DNA from: Streptomyces kanamyceticus
Lineage (GTDB): Bacteria; Actinomycetota; Actinomycetes; Streptomycetales; Streptomycetaceae
Direction of reading: 5' to 3'
Assembly (NCBI RefSeq): GCF_008704495.1
Contig: NZ_CP023699.1
Coordinates: 4,588,001 to 4,652,000 of the forward strand
Length of the DNA stretch: 64,000 bases
How positions within the stretch are numbered: position 1 is the stretch's first letter; every line of letters starts with the position of its first letter. Of this stretch, positions 9,569-17,859 are shown in pieces. The position numbers were made by a program, and so were the translations under genes. A model generated the notes under the pieces. It did not search any database and was not told the origin of the DNA. It saw only the letters and a list, made by a program, of their open reading frames with translations.

Positions 9569-10095
9569 CTTTCGTACGCAGAGGAGTCGCACTGGCCGTG
9601 ACGGCCCTGGTGCTCACGGGCTGCGGCGTGCGGCCCACCGGCGTCGTGGACGCGGGTGAACCCGCGAGCGGGCTCACCAAGGGGCTGCGGATCTACTTCG
9701 TCTCCGAGACGGGCCGCCTGGAGGGCGTGTCCCGTCCGGACGAACGGGTCAGAGAACCGGCCGCCGTCATCAAGCTGTTGATGACGGGCCCCGACGAGTC
9801 CGAGCGGCGCTCCGGGCTCACCACGCTGGTGCGCAGCGGACAGTTCGACGTCACCGGCGACGGCGACCGGCTCACGGTCCGGATCTCCGACCTGACACTC
9901 GATCCGGCGTCCGTCAACGACCGCAACTACACGGGCCAGTTGGTGTGCAGCCTGGCCCGCGCGCAGGCCGTCCTCGACAAGAACGGGCGTACGCGACCGG
10001 ACGACGTGCGGGTGACGGTGCGGGCGATTCCGCCTGAAGGTGTGGAGCAGGAGGGGGAGTTGGGGCCTTACGTGTGCTCCGACTTCCTGAAGTAG
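9565..10095 (+). CDS. GerMN-domain lipoprotein of the two-component operon
   Basis: The GTG at 9565 overlaps the kinase stop (GTGA) and gives 176 residues with a signal peptide and lipobox (VLTGCGV, Cys about residue 22). The mature part resembles the GerMN (sporulation/spore germination) domain also found in LpqB-type lipoproteins that modulate actinobacterial sensor kinases. The coupled position makes it a likely accessory of the kinase on the outer membrane face. A role in sensing is inference from gene order. Confidence 0.78.
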   Translation: MTFVRRGVALAVTALVLTGCGVRPTGVVDAGEPASGLTKGLRIYFVSETGRLEGVSRPDERVREPAAVIKLLMTGPDESERRSGLTTLVRSGQFDVTGDGDRLTVRISDLTLDPASVNDRNYTGQLVCSLARAQAVLDKNGRTRPDDVRVTVRAIPPEGVEQEGELGPYVCSDFLK

Positions 10096-10117
10096 GAGCC
10101 GTCGACGCGATTCCGGG

Positions 10118-11290
10118 TCAGCGCCCGCGCCCGCGCCCCAGCGAACGGTCCGCGTCGGGAGCCCGTCCCCCGCGCCCCGGCACATGGGCCCGGTCGGCCG
10201 CCGCCGTGCCGTGCGTCCAGCCCGCGCCGTCCGTCGCGCCGCGCACCCGCGTCGTGGTCGTCTCGGGGAACATCTGCTCGGCGCGGTCGGTGACGGCGAC
10301 GTCGCGGGCGGCGAGCACGGGGAGCAGCGCGGTGTCGCGTGACGTCTCCGCCGCTTCCGTGACCGCGTGTTCGCCCGCCGTCGCGAGCCGTCCGCCGATC
10401 CGGTGGGCGTACGCCATCAGGAAGGACTGGCGGAACGTCTTCGTACGCTTGCGGCCGCCCGCGCGCTGTTCGGCCTCCGCCCGGGTCATCGCCGACGTGC
10501 CCTGGACGAGGAGGGAGGTGTAGAGGAGCTCCACCGCCTCCAGGTCGGGTTCGAAGCCGACCACCGTGGTGAATCCGAGCGCCTCGTTCCACACCGCGCG
10601 GCAGCGGTTCGCCGAGGCGACCGCGTCCAGGAGGATCGCCTTCGCCGTCTCGTACGGGGCGTCCACGCCGACGCGGCAGGCGGCCGGGACGTTCTTCGCG
10701 TGCGTACGGGCGGCGAGCAGCGCCTCGTCGACCGAGTGCCGCGCCATCAGCTCCTGCGCCTTGGCGGTGAGCGCCTCCGCCTCCTCGGGGAAACCGGTCG
10801 CCTCGGCCTTGGCGAGCAGGGCGCGGATGCGGGTGAGCGTGCGCGGCTCGCCCTCGACGGGGCCGGGGACGGCGCCGCCGGGCGGCGGGCCGACCGGCTC
10901 GATGGGCGGGAGGCGCAGGAGGAGGCGGTAGAGCTGGAGGTGGACGGTGGCGGACGAGAAGCGGTCCTGAGGGCGCTCGGCACCGGGTCCGATGTCGGCC
11001 AGCTGGGTCGCCCAGCGCGGCGGCAGGTGCGGGTAGCGGCCGGTCTCGGCGTGGATCAGGGCGGCGGTCAGGTTCAGGTGGGTCTCGGCCAGGTCGCGCC
11101 GGACGACGCGTACGACGTCGGCGGGCTGCCAGCCCCGCTCCCAGGCGCGCCGCAGGTACTCCTCGCCGCGCCCGCGCAGCTCGTCGTCCGCGCCGGGCGC
11201 GGCCGCGAGCATCGAGGCCCCGGCGTCCAGGCCCTCGTCACCGTCGCCGTACAGCGCCGCCGCGAACGCCTTGTCGATCACCGAATCCAT
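10118..11290 (-). CDS. DUF2786 domain-containing protein
   Basis: The 390-residue protein starts MDSVIDKAFAAALYGDG. The central part (TLTRIRALLAKAEATGFPEE, about residues 175-215) is the DUF2786 signature, followed by the usual MARHSVDEALL helix. The C-terminal half contains a region common to this family, then a low-complexity Arg/Gly tail. No enzymatic residues are recognised and the function of the family is unknown. It stands alone, convergent with the GerMN gene (22 bp apart) and divergent from the ABC pair. Confidence 0.85.
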   Translation of the reverse strand: MDSVIDKAFAAALYGDGDEGLDAGASMLAAAPGADDELRGRGEEYLRRAWERGWQPADVVRVVRRDLAETHLNLTAALIHAETGRYPHLPPRWATQLADIGPGAERPQDRFSSATVHLQLYRLLLRLPPIEPVGPPPGGAVPGPVEGEPRTLTRIRALLAKAEATGFPEEAEALTAKAQELMARHSVDEALLAARTHAKNVPAACRVGVDAPYETAKAILLDAVASANRCRAVWNEALGFTTVVGFEPDLEAVELLYTSLLVQGTSAMTRAEAEQRAGGRKRTKTFRQSFLMAYAHRIGGRLATAGEHAVTEAAETSRDTALLPVLAARDVAVTDRAEQMFPETTTTRVRGATDGAGWTHGTAAADRAHVPGRGGRAPDADRSLGRGRGR

Positions 11291-11424
11291 GGGGTCAAGG
11301 GTAGAAGAGCGGACAGTAGGGGGCGGAGCGGCGGGAGGCGGAGTGGTGGGGGTATGGCCAGCCCTACCCCCGGACGCCCCCCAGTGGTCGTGTTCCACGG
11401 GCCGCCCGGCGCTTGGCTTGGCGC

Positions 11425-12441
11425 ATGACAGAAACCGATGCCGGGGCGACTGCCGTCGCCGTACGCCTCCGTTCCGTACGCCGCCTCTACCGCGACGTCG
11501 TCGCCCTGGACGGGGTGGATCTCGCCGTCCGCGCCGGAAGCTTCGTCGCGATCATGGGGCCTTCCGGTTCCGGCAAGTCCACGCTGCTGCAGTGCGCCGC
11601 CGGGCTCGACCGGCCGACGTCCGGGTCGGTGGAGGTGGGCGGCACCGAGCTGACGGGGCTGAGCGAGCGGCGCAGGACACTGCTGCGCAGGGACCGGATC
11701 GGCTTCGTCTTCCAGTCGTTCAACCTGATCCCCTCGCTGAGCGCGGCGCAGAACGTCGCGCTGCCGGGGCGGCTTGCGGGACGTCGGCCCTCCCGTACGC
11801 AGGTGCACGCGGCCCTTGACCGGGTGGGACTTGCCGGGCGGGCCGGGCACCGGCCCGGTGAGCTGTCCGGCGGCCAGCAGCAGCGGGTGGCGCTCGCACG
11901 GGCCCTGGTGAGCCGCCCCGCCGTCCTCTTCGGCGACGAGCCGACGGGGGCGCTCGACACGGTGACGAGCCGTCATGTGCTCGCGCTGCTGAGGGAGTTG
12001 GTGAACGGGGAGGGGCAGACGACCGTGATGGTCACGCATGACCCGGTGGCGGCTTCGTACGCGGACCGGGTGGTGTTCCTCGTCGACGGGCGGGTGGAGA
12101 GCGAACTGGCCGGGCCGGACGTGGAGGAGGTGGCGGGGCGGATGGCCGCGCTGGAGGGGCGGCGCACGGGAGGCGTTCGCGCCGGTGCGGAGGCGGCCGG
12201 GGGTGCGGGCAGCGTCCGCGCCGATGGCGAGGCGGCCAGGCGCACGGGCAGCGTTCACGCCGATACCGAGACGGTCGGGCGTACGGACAGCGTCCACGCC
12301 GATACCGAGACGGCCAGGCACACGGACAGCGTCCACGCCCATGCCGAGACGGCCAGGCGCACGGACAGCGTCCACGCCCATGCCGAGACGGCCAGGCACA
12401 CGGACAGCGTCCACGCCGATACCGAGGCGGTCGGGCGATGA
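11425..12441 (+). CDS. ABC transporter ATP-binding protein with repeat tail
   Basis: Residues 1-235 form a standard FtsX-partner ATPase: Walker A (GPSGSGKST), signature (LSGGQQQRVALARAL), Walker B ([12 protein letters not shown]) and H-loop (VTHDP). The ATG at 11425 is used; an in-frame TTG lies 12 bp upstream. After VAGRMAALEGRR the protein continues for about 85 residues of 13-residue repeats (TDSVHADTETARH type), which ATPases of this family do not normally have. The stop codon overlaps the permease start (ATGA), so the repeat expansion had to keep frame for coupling. Confidence 0.93.
   Translation: MTETDAGATAVAVRLRSVRRLYRDVVALDGVDLAVRAGSFVAIMGPSGSGKSTLLQCAAGLDRPTSGSVEVGGTELTGLSERRRTLLRRDRIGFVFQSFNLIPSLSAAQNVALPGRLAGRRPSRTQVHAALDRVGLAGRAGHRPGELSGGQQQRVALARALVSRPAVLFGDEPTGALDTVTSRHVLALLRELVNGEGQTTVMVTHDPVAASYADRVVFLVDGRVESELAGPDVEEVAGRMAALEGRRTGGVRAGAEAAGGAGSVRADGEAARRTGSVHADTETVGRTDSVHADTETARHTDSVHAHAETARRTDSVHAHAETARHTDSVHADTEAVGR
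12180..12438 (+). repeat. 39-bp in-frame tandem repeat at the end of the ATPase gene
   Basis: About six units of 39 bp code for 13-residue repeats such as TDSVHAHAETARR. The last four units are nearly identical (differences ARR/ARH/VGR and DT/HA), while the first are diverged. The array runs to within three bases of the permease start codon. Confidence 0.88.
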
Positions 12442-14609
12442 TCGTTCTCGCTTCGCTGCGCGCCCGTTGGACCAGCCTTCTCGGCGCCTTCGTCGCCGTC
12501 GCCCTCGGCGTCGGTCTCACCGCGGCCATGGGGCTCGGGCTCGACGCGAGTCTCGGGGCGCCGGAGCGTGCGCCGGTACGGTTCGCCGGGTCGCCCGTGG
12601 TCGTCATGGGACAGGACACGCTGACCGTGCCGGTGCGGCGCGGGCCCGACGTCGAGCGCGTGTCCAAGCCACTCGCTCATCCACACCCTGTGGATATCGA
12701 ACTTCTGCACGAGCTTCGGCGGCTCGGGCCCGTGCGGGTCGACGGGAACGCGCGGGATGCCGTCGGGGTCGACGCACCCGTGCGGGCCGTACGCGACGTG
12801 GTCGACGGGCGGGCCCTCGTCCTCACCGGCGACGACCGCCGCCGCGCCGACCCCGCCACCGCGCGGGACGCCGAGGCACTGGTGGCCGTGAACGCCTTCC
12901 TCGGCACGGCGGGCGGGGTCGCCGCCTTCGTCTCGGTCTTCGTCACCGCGTCGACGTTCGCCCTCGTCGTGGCGCTGCGGCGGCGGGAGTTCGGGCTGCT
13001 GCGGATGGCGGGGGCGACGCCGGGGCAGGTGCGCAGGCAACTCCTCGGCGAGGCGCTCGTGGTGGGCGTCGCGGCGTCCGCCTCCGGCTGCGTGCTGGGC
13101 GTAGGGGCCGCTCCCCTGCTCGGCGACGCCATGGTCGACGCGGGCATCGCACCGGACTGGTTCACGATCCCCGGCACGGCCCCACTGTTCGCCTGGCCCT
13201 GCCAACTCGCCTTCTGGACCGGCCTGTTCGTCGCGTACGCCGGGGCGTGGAGCGCCTCACGACGGGCCGGGCGCAGCGCTCCCACCGAGGCGCTGCGCGA
13301 CGCGTCCGTGGACAGCGACGTCATGCCGTGGAGCCGACGCCTCGTGGGCGCGGCGCTGCTCGCCCTGAGTCTCGGGCTCCTCGTCCGGGACCTGGCGACC
13401 GATCCGTCCGCTCTCCTGAAGCGCAAGACCTACACCACCCAGCCGATGATCCTGATCACGGCCACCGCCGCCCTCGCCCCCCTTCTCGTACGCCCCGTCG
13501 TACGCGCCCTGCGACTGCCCGGCGCCATCGGCCTCCTCGTCCGCGAGAACTCCACCGCCTCCGTGCGCCGCACGGCCGCCGTGGCCGCCCCCGTTCTCGT
13601 CACCGTCGCGCTCGCGGGCAGCCTGATGGGGTCCGCGGAGACGGTGAGCGGGGCCAAGGCGGCGGAGGCGCGGCAGCGCACTGTCGCTCAACTCGTCGTG
13701 ACCGGCGACGAATTGAAACCCGCAGCCGCTACCGCCGCCCGGCGTGCGGTGCCGGATGGCTCGGCCGTCTCCGCGTCCGCCTCCACCGCCGTCTTCGTAC
13801 GGGAAGAAGGCAGCGCCCTCGTCCGCTCCGACGCACGCGCGGTCGACGATCCGGCCGCGTGGGCCGCCACATCCCGGCTGCCGGTGGTGGCGGGTGACGT
13901 GCGCGATCTGGACGACCGGTCCATCGTCGTCAACGAGGAGTGGGAGAAGCGGCGGGTCGGCGAGCGGGTCGACGTGTGGCTCGGGGACGGGCGGCGTGCG
14001 CGGTTGCGGATCGTGGCGGTCCTCGCGCGTGGGAGCGGGGACAACGGGGCGTACGTGACGTCGGCGAACGCGGGGGTCGGTGCGGATGCGGCGCCGGTGG
14101 ACCGGCTCGACGTCACCCTGAAGCCGGGGGCGGACCGGGGTGCTGCCGCCGCCGCGTTGGCCGCGGCCAGCGGCGGGGAGGTGCGTACCGCCGAGGAGTG
14201 GCTGGCCGCGACGCATCCCCGGACGAAGACGCAGACCCGGCTCGGGCTGCTGATACTGCTCGGCATCTCCCTTGTCTATACGGGCATTTCACTGGCCAGC
14301 ACGCTGCTGATGGCCGCGTCGGTGCGGCGCGGGGAACTGCGTTCGCTGCGTCTGGCGGGGGCTACCGGGGTGCAGGTGCGGATGGTTGTGGCCGGGGAGG
14401 CGTTGGTGGCGGTGTTGGCGGGGGCGTTGCTCGGGGTGACGGTGACGGTGGTCAATCTGGCGGGGCTGGCGGGAGGGCTTGCGCGGTTGGGGGTGCCGGT
14501 GGGGGTGGAGGTGCCCTGGGGTGTGGTGGGGGTTGGTGTGGGGGTGTGTGCCGTGGTGGGGGTGCTGGCGGGGGTTGTGGGGGTGGCTAGGGCTCGGTGG
14601 GTGGGGTGA
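12438..14609 (+). CDS. ABC transporter permease, two FtsX domains
   Basis: The 723-residue protein has an N-terminal membrane helix and a first FtsX block (ALRRREFGLLRMAGATPGQV, about residues 170-200). Further helices lead to a large extracytoplasmic part and a second FtsX block near the C-terminus (VRRGELRSLRLAGATGVQV). The extracytoplasmic part has several predicted strands. This is the usual form of Streptomyces permeases that pair with a single LolD-like ATPase, encoded directly upstream. Substrate unknown. The last 60 codons are extremely Gly/Val-rich, as are the repeats downstream. Confidence 0.9.
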   Translation: MIVLASLRARWTSLLGAFVAVALGVGLTAAMGLGLDASLGAPERAPVRFAGSPVVVMGQDTLTVPVRRGPDVERVSKPLAHPHPVDIELLHELRRLGPVRVDGNARDAVGVDAPVRAVRDVVDGRALVLTGDDRRRADPATARDAEALVAVNAFLGTAGGVAAFVSVFVTASTFALVVALRRREFGLLRMAGATPGQVRRQLLGEALVVGVAASASGCVLGVGAAPLLGDAMVDAGIAPDWFTIPGTAPLFAWPCQLAFWTGLFVAYAGAWSASRRAGRSAPTEALRDASVDSDVMPWSRRLVGAALLALSLGLLVRDLATDPSALLKRKTYTTQPMILITATAALAPLLVRPVVRALRLPGAIGLLVRENSTASVRRTAAVAAPVLVTVALAGSLMGSAETVSGAKAAEARQRTVAQLVVTGDELKPAAATAARRAVPDGSAVSASASTAVFVREEGSALVRSDARAVDDPAAWAATSRLPVVAGDVRDLDDRSIVVNEEWEKRRVGERVDVWLGDGRRARLRIVAVLARGSGDNGAYVTSANAGVGADAAPVDRLDVTLKPGADRGAAAAALAAASGGEVRTAEEWLAATHPRTKTQTRLGLLILLGISLVYTGISLASTLLMAASVRRGELRSLRLAGATGVQVRMVVAGEALVAVLAGALLGVTVTVVNLAGLAGGLARLGVPVGVEVPWGVVGVGVGVCAVVGVLAGVVGVARARWVG

Positions 14610-14635
14610 GTGCGGTGGCCTCGGGTGTGGGGGGG

Positions 14636-14934
14636 CGTTTGTGGGGCGCGTTGCCCCTCGTCGTGGGGCGCGTTGCCCCTCGTCGTGGGGCGCCTCGTCG
14701 CGTATGGGGCGGGTTCGGCTTGGGGCGCGTTGCCCCTCGTGGTGGGGCGGGTTCGGCTGTGAGGCGCGTTGCCCCTCGTGGTGGGGCGCCTCGCCGAGCG
14801 CGGGGCGGGGCCGCGGCGGTATGTCCGTCCTCGCCGTCCCAGAGCATTGCCACACTTCGGGCACCTCGGCTCGTGGCCCCCAGTGCTCCGGGCGGACATA
14901 CCGCCACGTCCCCTCAGGCGCGCTCGCGGCTGCG
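14636..14934. repeat. Repeat module copy A: 22-bp hairpin array plus 130-bp module
   Basis: Intergenic DNA between the permease and the EamA gene. Positions 14640-14800 hold about six copies of a 22-bp unit (GGGGCGCGTTGCCCCTCGT core), each able to form a small hairpin. Positions 14802-14934 form a module bounded by GCGGTATGTCCG and its inverse CGGACATACCGC. This module recurs, inverted and almost identical, at 17616-17750. Read on the minus strand the module has a frame with a CPKCGN zinc-ribbon-like motif, so a tiny protein cannot be excluded. Confidence 0.8.
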
Positions 14935-14946
14935 CGCCGGTGGGGG

Positions 14947-15945
14947 TCACCGCACGGCGGACGGCCGGTGGGCCGGGCCGCTGCCGCTACCGCTGTGGGC
15001 AATTGTTCCGCAGGGCGAGTGGGGCCTCCCCTGCTCGGGCGAAGCCGAGAGCTTGGGGAAGGGTGGGCACAGCCCCCGTCGCAGAGGGGTCGTTACGGGA
15101 GGGCGTGGGCGGCCCAGGAGTACGCCCAAGAGGACCAGCGTCAGCCCCAGCAACTGCCGCGCGGAGAGGGACTCGTCGGCGATGAGGGTGCCCAGGAGTA
15201 CGCCCGTGACCGGGTTGAGCAGGCCGACCAGACCCACCGTCCCGGCGGGCAGGTGGCGCAGACCGGCGAACCACGCCGCGAAGGCCACCGCCGTCGCCAC
15301 CGTCGTGACGTAGCCGAAGGCGAGCACGGAGGAGGCGTCCAGGCGCGGCGGCGCACCCTCCGCAAGGGCCGCTGCGGGGAGCAGCAGCACGCCTCCCGCG
15401 ATCAGTTGCCAGGACGTCGACGCGAGCACCGGAACCTCGGAGCTCCAGCGCTTCGCGAGGATGTAGCCGAGGGACGACATGAGCATCGCGGCGGCCGACG
15501 CGAGTACGCCGAGGGCATCGGCCGCCACCGCGCCGGTGAGCAGCATCAGGCAGACGCCGCCGAGTCCCACGCCCGCCCCCGCCAGGTGCGGCAGCCGGGG
15601 TCGCTCGGCGACCAGGGCCCAGGCGGTGAGCATCATGACCAGCGGCGCCGTCGCCATGACGGTCGAGGCGAGGCTCGTCGGGAGCAGTTGCGCGGCGACG
15701 TACACCAGGGTGAAGAAGCCGCCCACGTTGAGGACGCCGAGGACCGGGGACTTCCACCACCAGGAGCCGCGCGGCAGCCGCCGGGCCACGGCGAGGAGCA
15801 GCAGACCGGCCGGCAGCGCCCTGATGGCCGCCCCGTACAGCGGGCTTCCGGCAGGCAGGTACTCGTGCGTGACGTAGTAGTTCGTCCCCCAGGCGACGGG
15901 GGCGATCGCGGTGATCAGGAGCCAGCGCGGATAATTACCTTCCAT
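14947..15945 (-). CDS. EamA/DMT-family transporter
   Basis: About ten membrane helices in two EamA repeats (residues about 8-140 and 150-285) place this in the drug/metabolite transporter superfamily; the substrate is unknown. Usual family length is near 300 residues. Here residues after about 288 come from the intergenic repeats (see the hairpin at 15028-15058), so the natural stop seems to have been lost. The ATG (15943-15945) lies at the centre of a 28-bp palindrome shared with the divergent MarR gene, so regulator binding would block initiation directly. Confidence 0.88.
   Translation of the reverse strand: MEGNYPRWLLITAIAPVAWGTNYYVTHEYLPAGSPLYGAAIRALPAGLLLLAVARRLPRGSWWWKSPVLGVLNVGGFFTLVYVAAQLLPTSLASTVMATAPLVMMLTAWALVAERPRLPHLAGAGVGLGGVCLMLLTGAVAADALGVLASAAAMLMSSLGYILAKRWSSEVPVLASTSWQLIAGGVLLLPAAALAEGAPPRLDASSVLAFGYVTTVATAVAFAAWFAGLRHLPAGTVGLVGLLNPVTGVLLGTLIADESLSARQLLGLTLVLLGVLLGRPRPPVTTPLRRGLCPPFPKLSASPEQGRPHSPCGTIAHSGSGSGPAHRPSAVR
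15028..15058. repeat. Streptomyces-type extragenic hairpin repeat
   Basis: CCCCTGCTCGGGC, a GAAG loop and GCCGAGAGCTTGGGG form an imperfect stem-loop. I recall this CTTCG-loop hairpin as common in Streptomyces intergenic DNA. It lies inside the last codons of the EamA reading frame. Confidence 0.6.
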
Positions 15946-15958
15946 GGAAGGTAATTAT
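15931..15958. promoter_or_regulatory. 28-bp perfect palindrome, MarR operator
   Basis: The half site ATAATTACCTTCCA is followed by its exact reverse complement. The central CCATGG supplies the EamA start codon. The AT-rich arms stand out in this GC-rich region. MarR dimers bind palindromes of this size, and the MarR gene begins 37 bp away. Confidence 0.85.
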
Positions 15959-15976
15959 GCCTTCCCCGGAAGGTAT
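15957..15976. promoter_or_regulatory. Second, imperfect MarR half-palindrome
   Basis: ATGCCTTCCCCGGAAGGTAT repeats the CCTTCC/GGAAGG core of the perfect site next to it, two mismatched pairs in 20 bp. It lies between the first operator and the MarR start, suggesting cooperative binding and autorepression. Confidence 0.6.
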
Positions 15977-15994
15977 CGGGCTAGGGTGCGGGGT

Positions 15995-16585
15995 ATGGCC
16001 GCCTCCAGTCAGCCCCGCCAGCCCCGTCAGCCCCGTCAGCCGTCCGCGTCCGCGTCCGCTCAGCGCCTTGATCACGTGGGGCGCATCCAAGCCGAGTGGG
16101 AGCGGGAGCGGCCCGATGTCGACGTCAGCCCGCAAGCGGTCATCGGGCGGCTCCACCGGCTCGGCGCGCTCCTCACCGAGCAGCTCTGCGTCGCCTACCG
16201 GCGGTTCGGCCTGAGCGAGGGCGAGTTCGACGTCCTCGCCGCGCTCCGCCGGGCGGGCGAGCCCTTCGAGCGGGCCCCCGGGGAGCTCGCCGCGCACACC
16301 ATGGTCACGACCGGCGCGATGACCAAGCGCATCGACCGTCTCGAACGCGGCGGCCTCGTCACGCGCCGCCGCGCGGCCGGTGACGGCCGGGGCCGGGTCG
16401 TCGCGCTCACCGCCGCGGGGCGGGAGCTGATCGACCGGGCCTTCACCGAGCACATGCACAACGAACGGCGGCTGCTCGACGCCCTGACACCGGACGAGGC
16501 GACGGCCGTCGAGACCCTGCTGACCGGATGGCTGGCCCGCGTGGAGCAGCCGGGGGGCAGCGGGAGAGGCGAGGAGGGCGCGTAA
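15995..16585 (+). CDS. MarR-family transcriptional regulator
   Basis: The ATG at 15995 gives 196 residues. A short QPRQPRQP repeat at the N-terminus precedes a typical MarR winged helix. Helix-turn-helix and wing residues are seen in LAAHTMVTTGAMTKRIDRLE and GLVTRRRAAGDGRGRVVALT (about residues 100-145). It is divergent from the EamA exporter, and two palindromic sites lie between them. The obvious model is a ligand-released repressor of the exporter and of itself. An in-frame ATG at 15944 exists, but it lies in the operator and would add unrelated residues. Confidence 0.92.
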   Translation: MAASSQPRQPRQPRQPSASASAQRLDHVGRIQAEWERERPDVDVSPQAVIGRLHRLGALLTEQLCVAYRRFGLSEGEFDVLAALRRAGEPFERAPGELAAHTMVTTGAMTKRIDRLERGGLVTRRRAAGDGRGRVVALTAAGRELIDRAFTEHMHNERRLLDALTPDEATAVETLLTGWLARVEQPGGSGRGEEGA

Positions 16586-16595
16586 CCCTCTCCGC

Positions 16596-17438
16596 TCAGC
16601 TGTCGCCGCCCTCGTCGATCAGCCTGCGCACCTCGCGGTCCACCAGGCCGAGGCGCGCCTCGGCGACCAGGGGTACGGAGCGGCGCCTGCGGCGGGCCTC
16701 GTGCACGTCGATGTCGACCGTCACCAGGCCCGGCTCCCACTTCGGCGCCTGCGCGACGACCGCGCCGCGCGGGTCGACGACGCGTGAACCGCCCCAGAAC
16801 GAGGCCCCGTCCTCGTTGCCGACCCGGTTCACGAAGATCACCCAGCACTGCAGCATGCGCGCCGTGTACGAGAGCAGCGTGTCCCAGTACAGGCCCGTGT
16901 CCATCGCCTCGGGATCGAGGCTGGCCGCGCTGTTGGTCGGTACGACGATGACCTCGGCGCCGTCCTGCACGGCGAGCCACGGCAGGACCGGCTGCCAGGC
17001 GTCGTTGCAGACGAGGGTGGCGGCGCGGCCGTGCCCGCCCGGCAGGTCGTACGCCCGCAGGTGCTGGCCGGGGCTGACGTGCTTGCGCTCCTCCCAGGCC
17101 AGGTAGTTGGGGAGGTACAACTTGCGGTGCGCGTGCAGGAGTTGACCGGCCGAGTAGTACGCCGACGTGTTGTAGGCGCGCAGGCTGGTGTGCTCGTGCA
17201 GGCCGACGATGACGTCCGGGCCGCCGGGCGCGGCCAGGGCGAGCAGCCGCGGGTCGTCCGTCGTGATCGACGTGTCCCGCTTGAGCCCGCCCAGGTGGTA
17301 CCCGTGCAGGCTCAGCTCGGGGAAGACCACGAGGTCCGCGCCCTGGGTGGCGGCCTGGGCCACCTGGTCCCGCGCGGTCTCCAGGTTCTCGTCAACCTCA
17401 CCCAGTGCGCAGTCGGTCTGCGCCAGCGCCACTCGCAT
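16596..17438 (-). CDS. Carbon-nitrogen hydrolase (nitrilase superfamily)
   Basis: The 280-residue protein starts MRVALAQTDCALG. It keeps the catalytic triad of the nitrilase fold: Glu41 (VVFPELSLHGY), Lys106 (HRKLYLPNY) and Cys144 (LVCNDAW). These residues support hydrolysis of an amide or nitrile through a thioester. The residues around the Cys resemble amidase branches more than true nitrilases, but the substrate cannot be read from sequence. The gene converges with marR 10 bp away and its upstream region holds repeat module B. Confidence 0.9.
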   Translation of the reverse strand: MRVALAQTDCALGEVDENLETARDQVAQAATQGADLVVFPELSLHGYHLGGLKRDTSITTDDPRLLALAAPGGPDVIVGLHEHTSLRAYNTSAYYSAGQLLHAHRKLYLPNYLAWEERKHVSPGQHLRAYDLPGGHGRAATLVCNDAWQPVLPWLAVQDGAEVIVVPTNSAASLDPEAMDTGLYWDTLLSYTARMLQCWVIFVNRVGNEDGASFWGGSRVVDPRGAVVAQAPKWEPGLVTVDIDVHEARRRRRSVPLVAEARLGLVDREVRRLIDEGGDS

Positions 17439-17859
17439 GCCCCGAGCCTCGCAGCGCGCGGGAGCCGCCGCACGCGGGGAGGGCCCGGACGAGGCGCCCC
17501 CGCCCGGGGCAGGAGCAACAAACCCGCCGCTTCGCGGCGGATCATCCCCACCCGCCCACCCGTATCTCCGCACCGGACGCGTGGCCTGTAGGGGCAGCAG
17601 CAATCGAATGCCTCCCGCAGCCGCGAGCGCGACCCGAGGGGACGTGGCGGTATGTCCGCCCGGAGCACTGGGGGCCTCGTTCCGAGGTGCCCGAAGTGTG
17701 GCAATGCTCTGGGACGGCGAGGACGGACATACCGCCGCGGCCCCGCCCCCAAGACGGCGAGGCGCCCCACGACGAGGGACAACGCGCCCCACGGCGAGGG
17801 GTAACGCGCCCCACCCGCGCAAACACCAGCCTGTCAGTGCCGAGTGCGACACTCCCCCC
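17439..17859. other. Intergenic region with hairpin and repeat module
   Basis: No convincing gene. It contains a CCGCCGC-TTC-GCGGCGG hairpin at 17524-17540 and repeat module copy B (17616-17820). The promoters of the nitrilase and polymerase genes must lie at its two ends. Confidence 0.7.
17616..17820. repeat. Repeat module copy B, inverted relative to copy A
   Basis: Positions 17616-17750 are the reverse complement of the 130-bp module at 14802-14934, with few differences, including the 12-bp inverted ends. Positions 17751-17820 contain at least two degenerate 22-bp units (GGGGCAACGCGCCCCAC type), matching the array beside copy A. The two copies bracket the EamA, MarR and nitrilase genes. 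The plus strand has a frame with MSARSTGG and CPKCGNALGRRGRTYRR. Confidence 0.8.

Noticed and set aside
14640..14950. Zinc-ribbon protein genes (CPKCGN) in both repeat modules
   Set aside because: The two frames share the motif only because the DNA modules are near-identical; downstream they run into hairpin repeats and have no ribosome-binding site. Kept as a remote possibility in the repeat finding.
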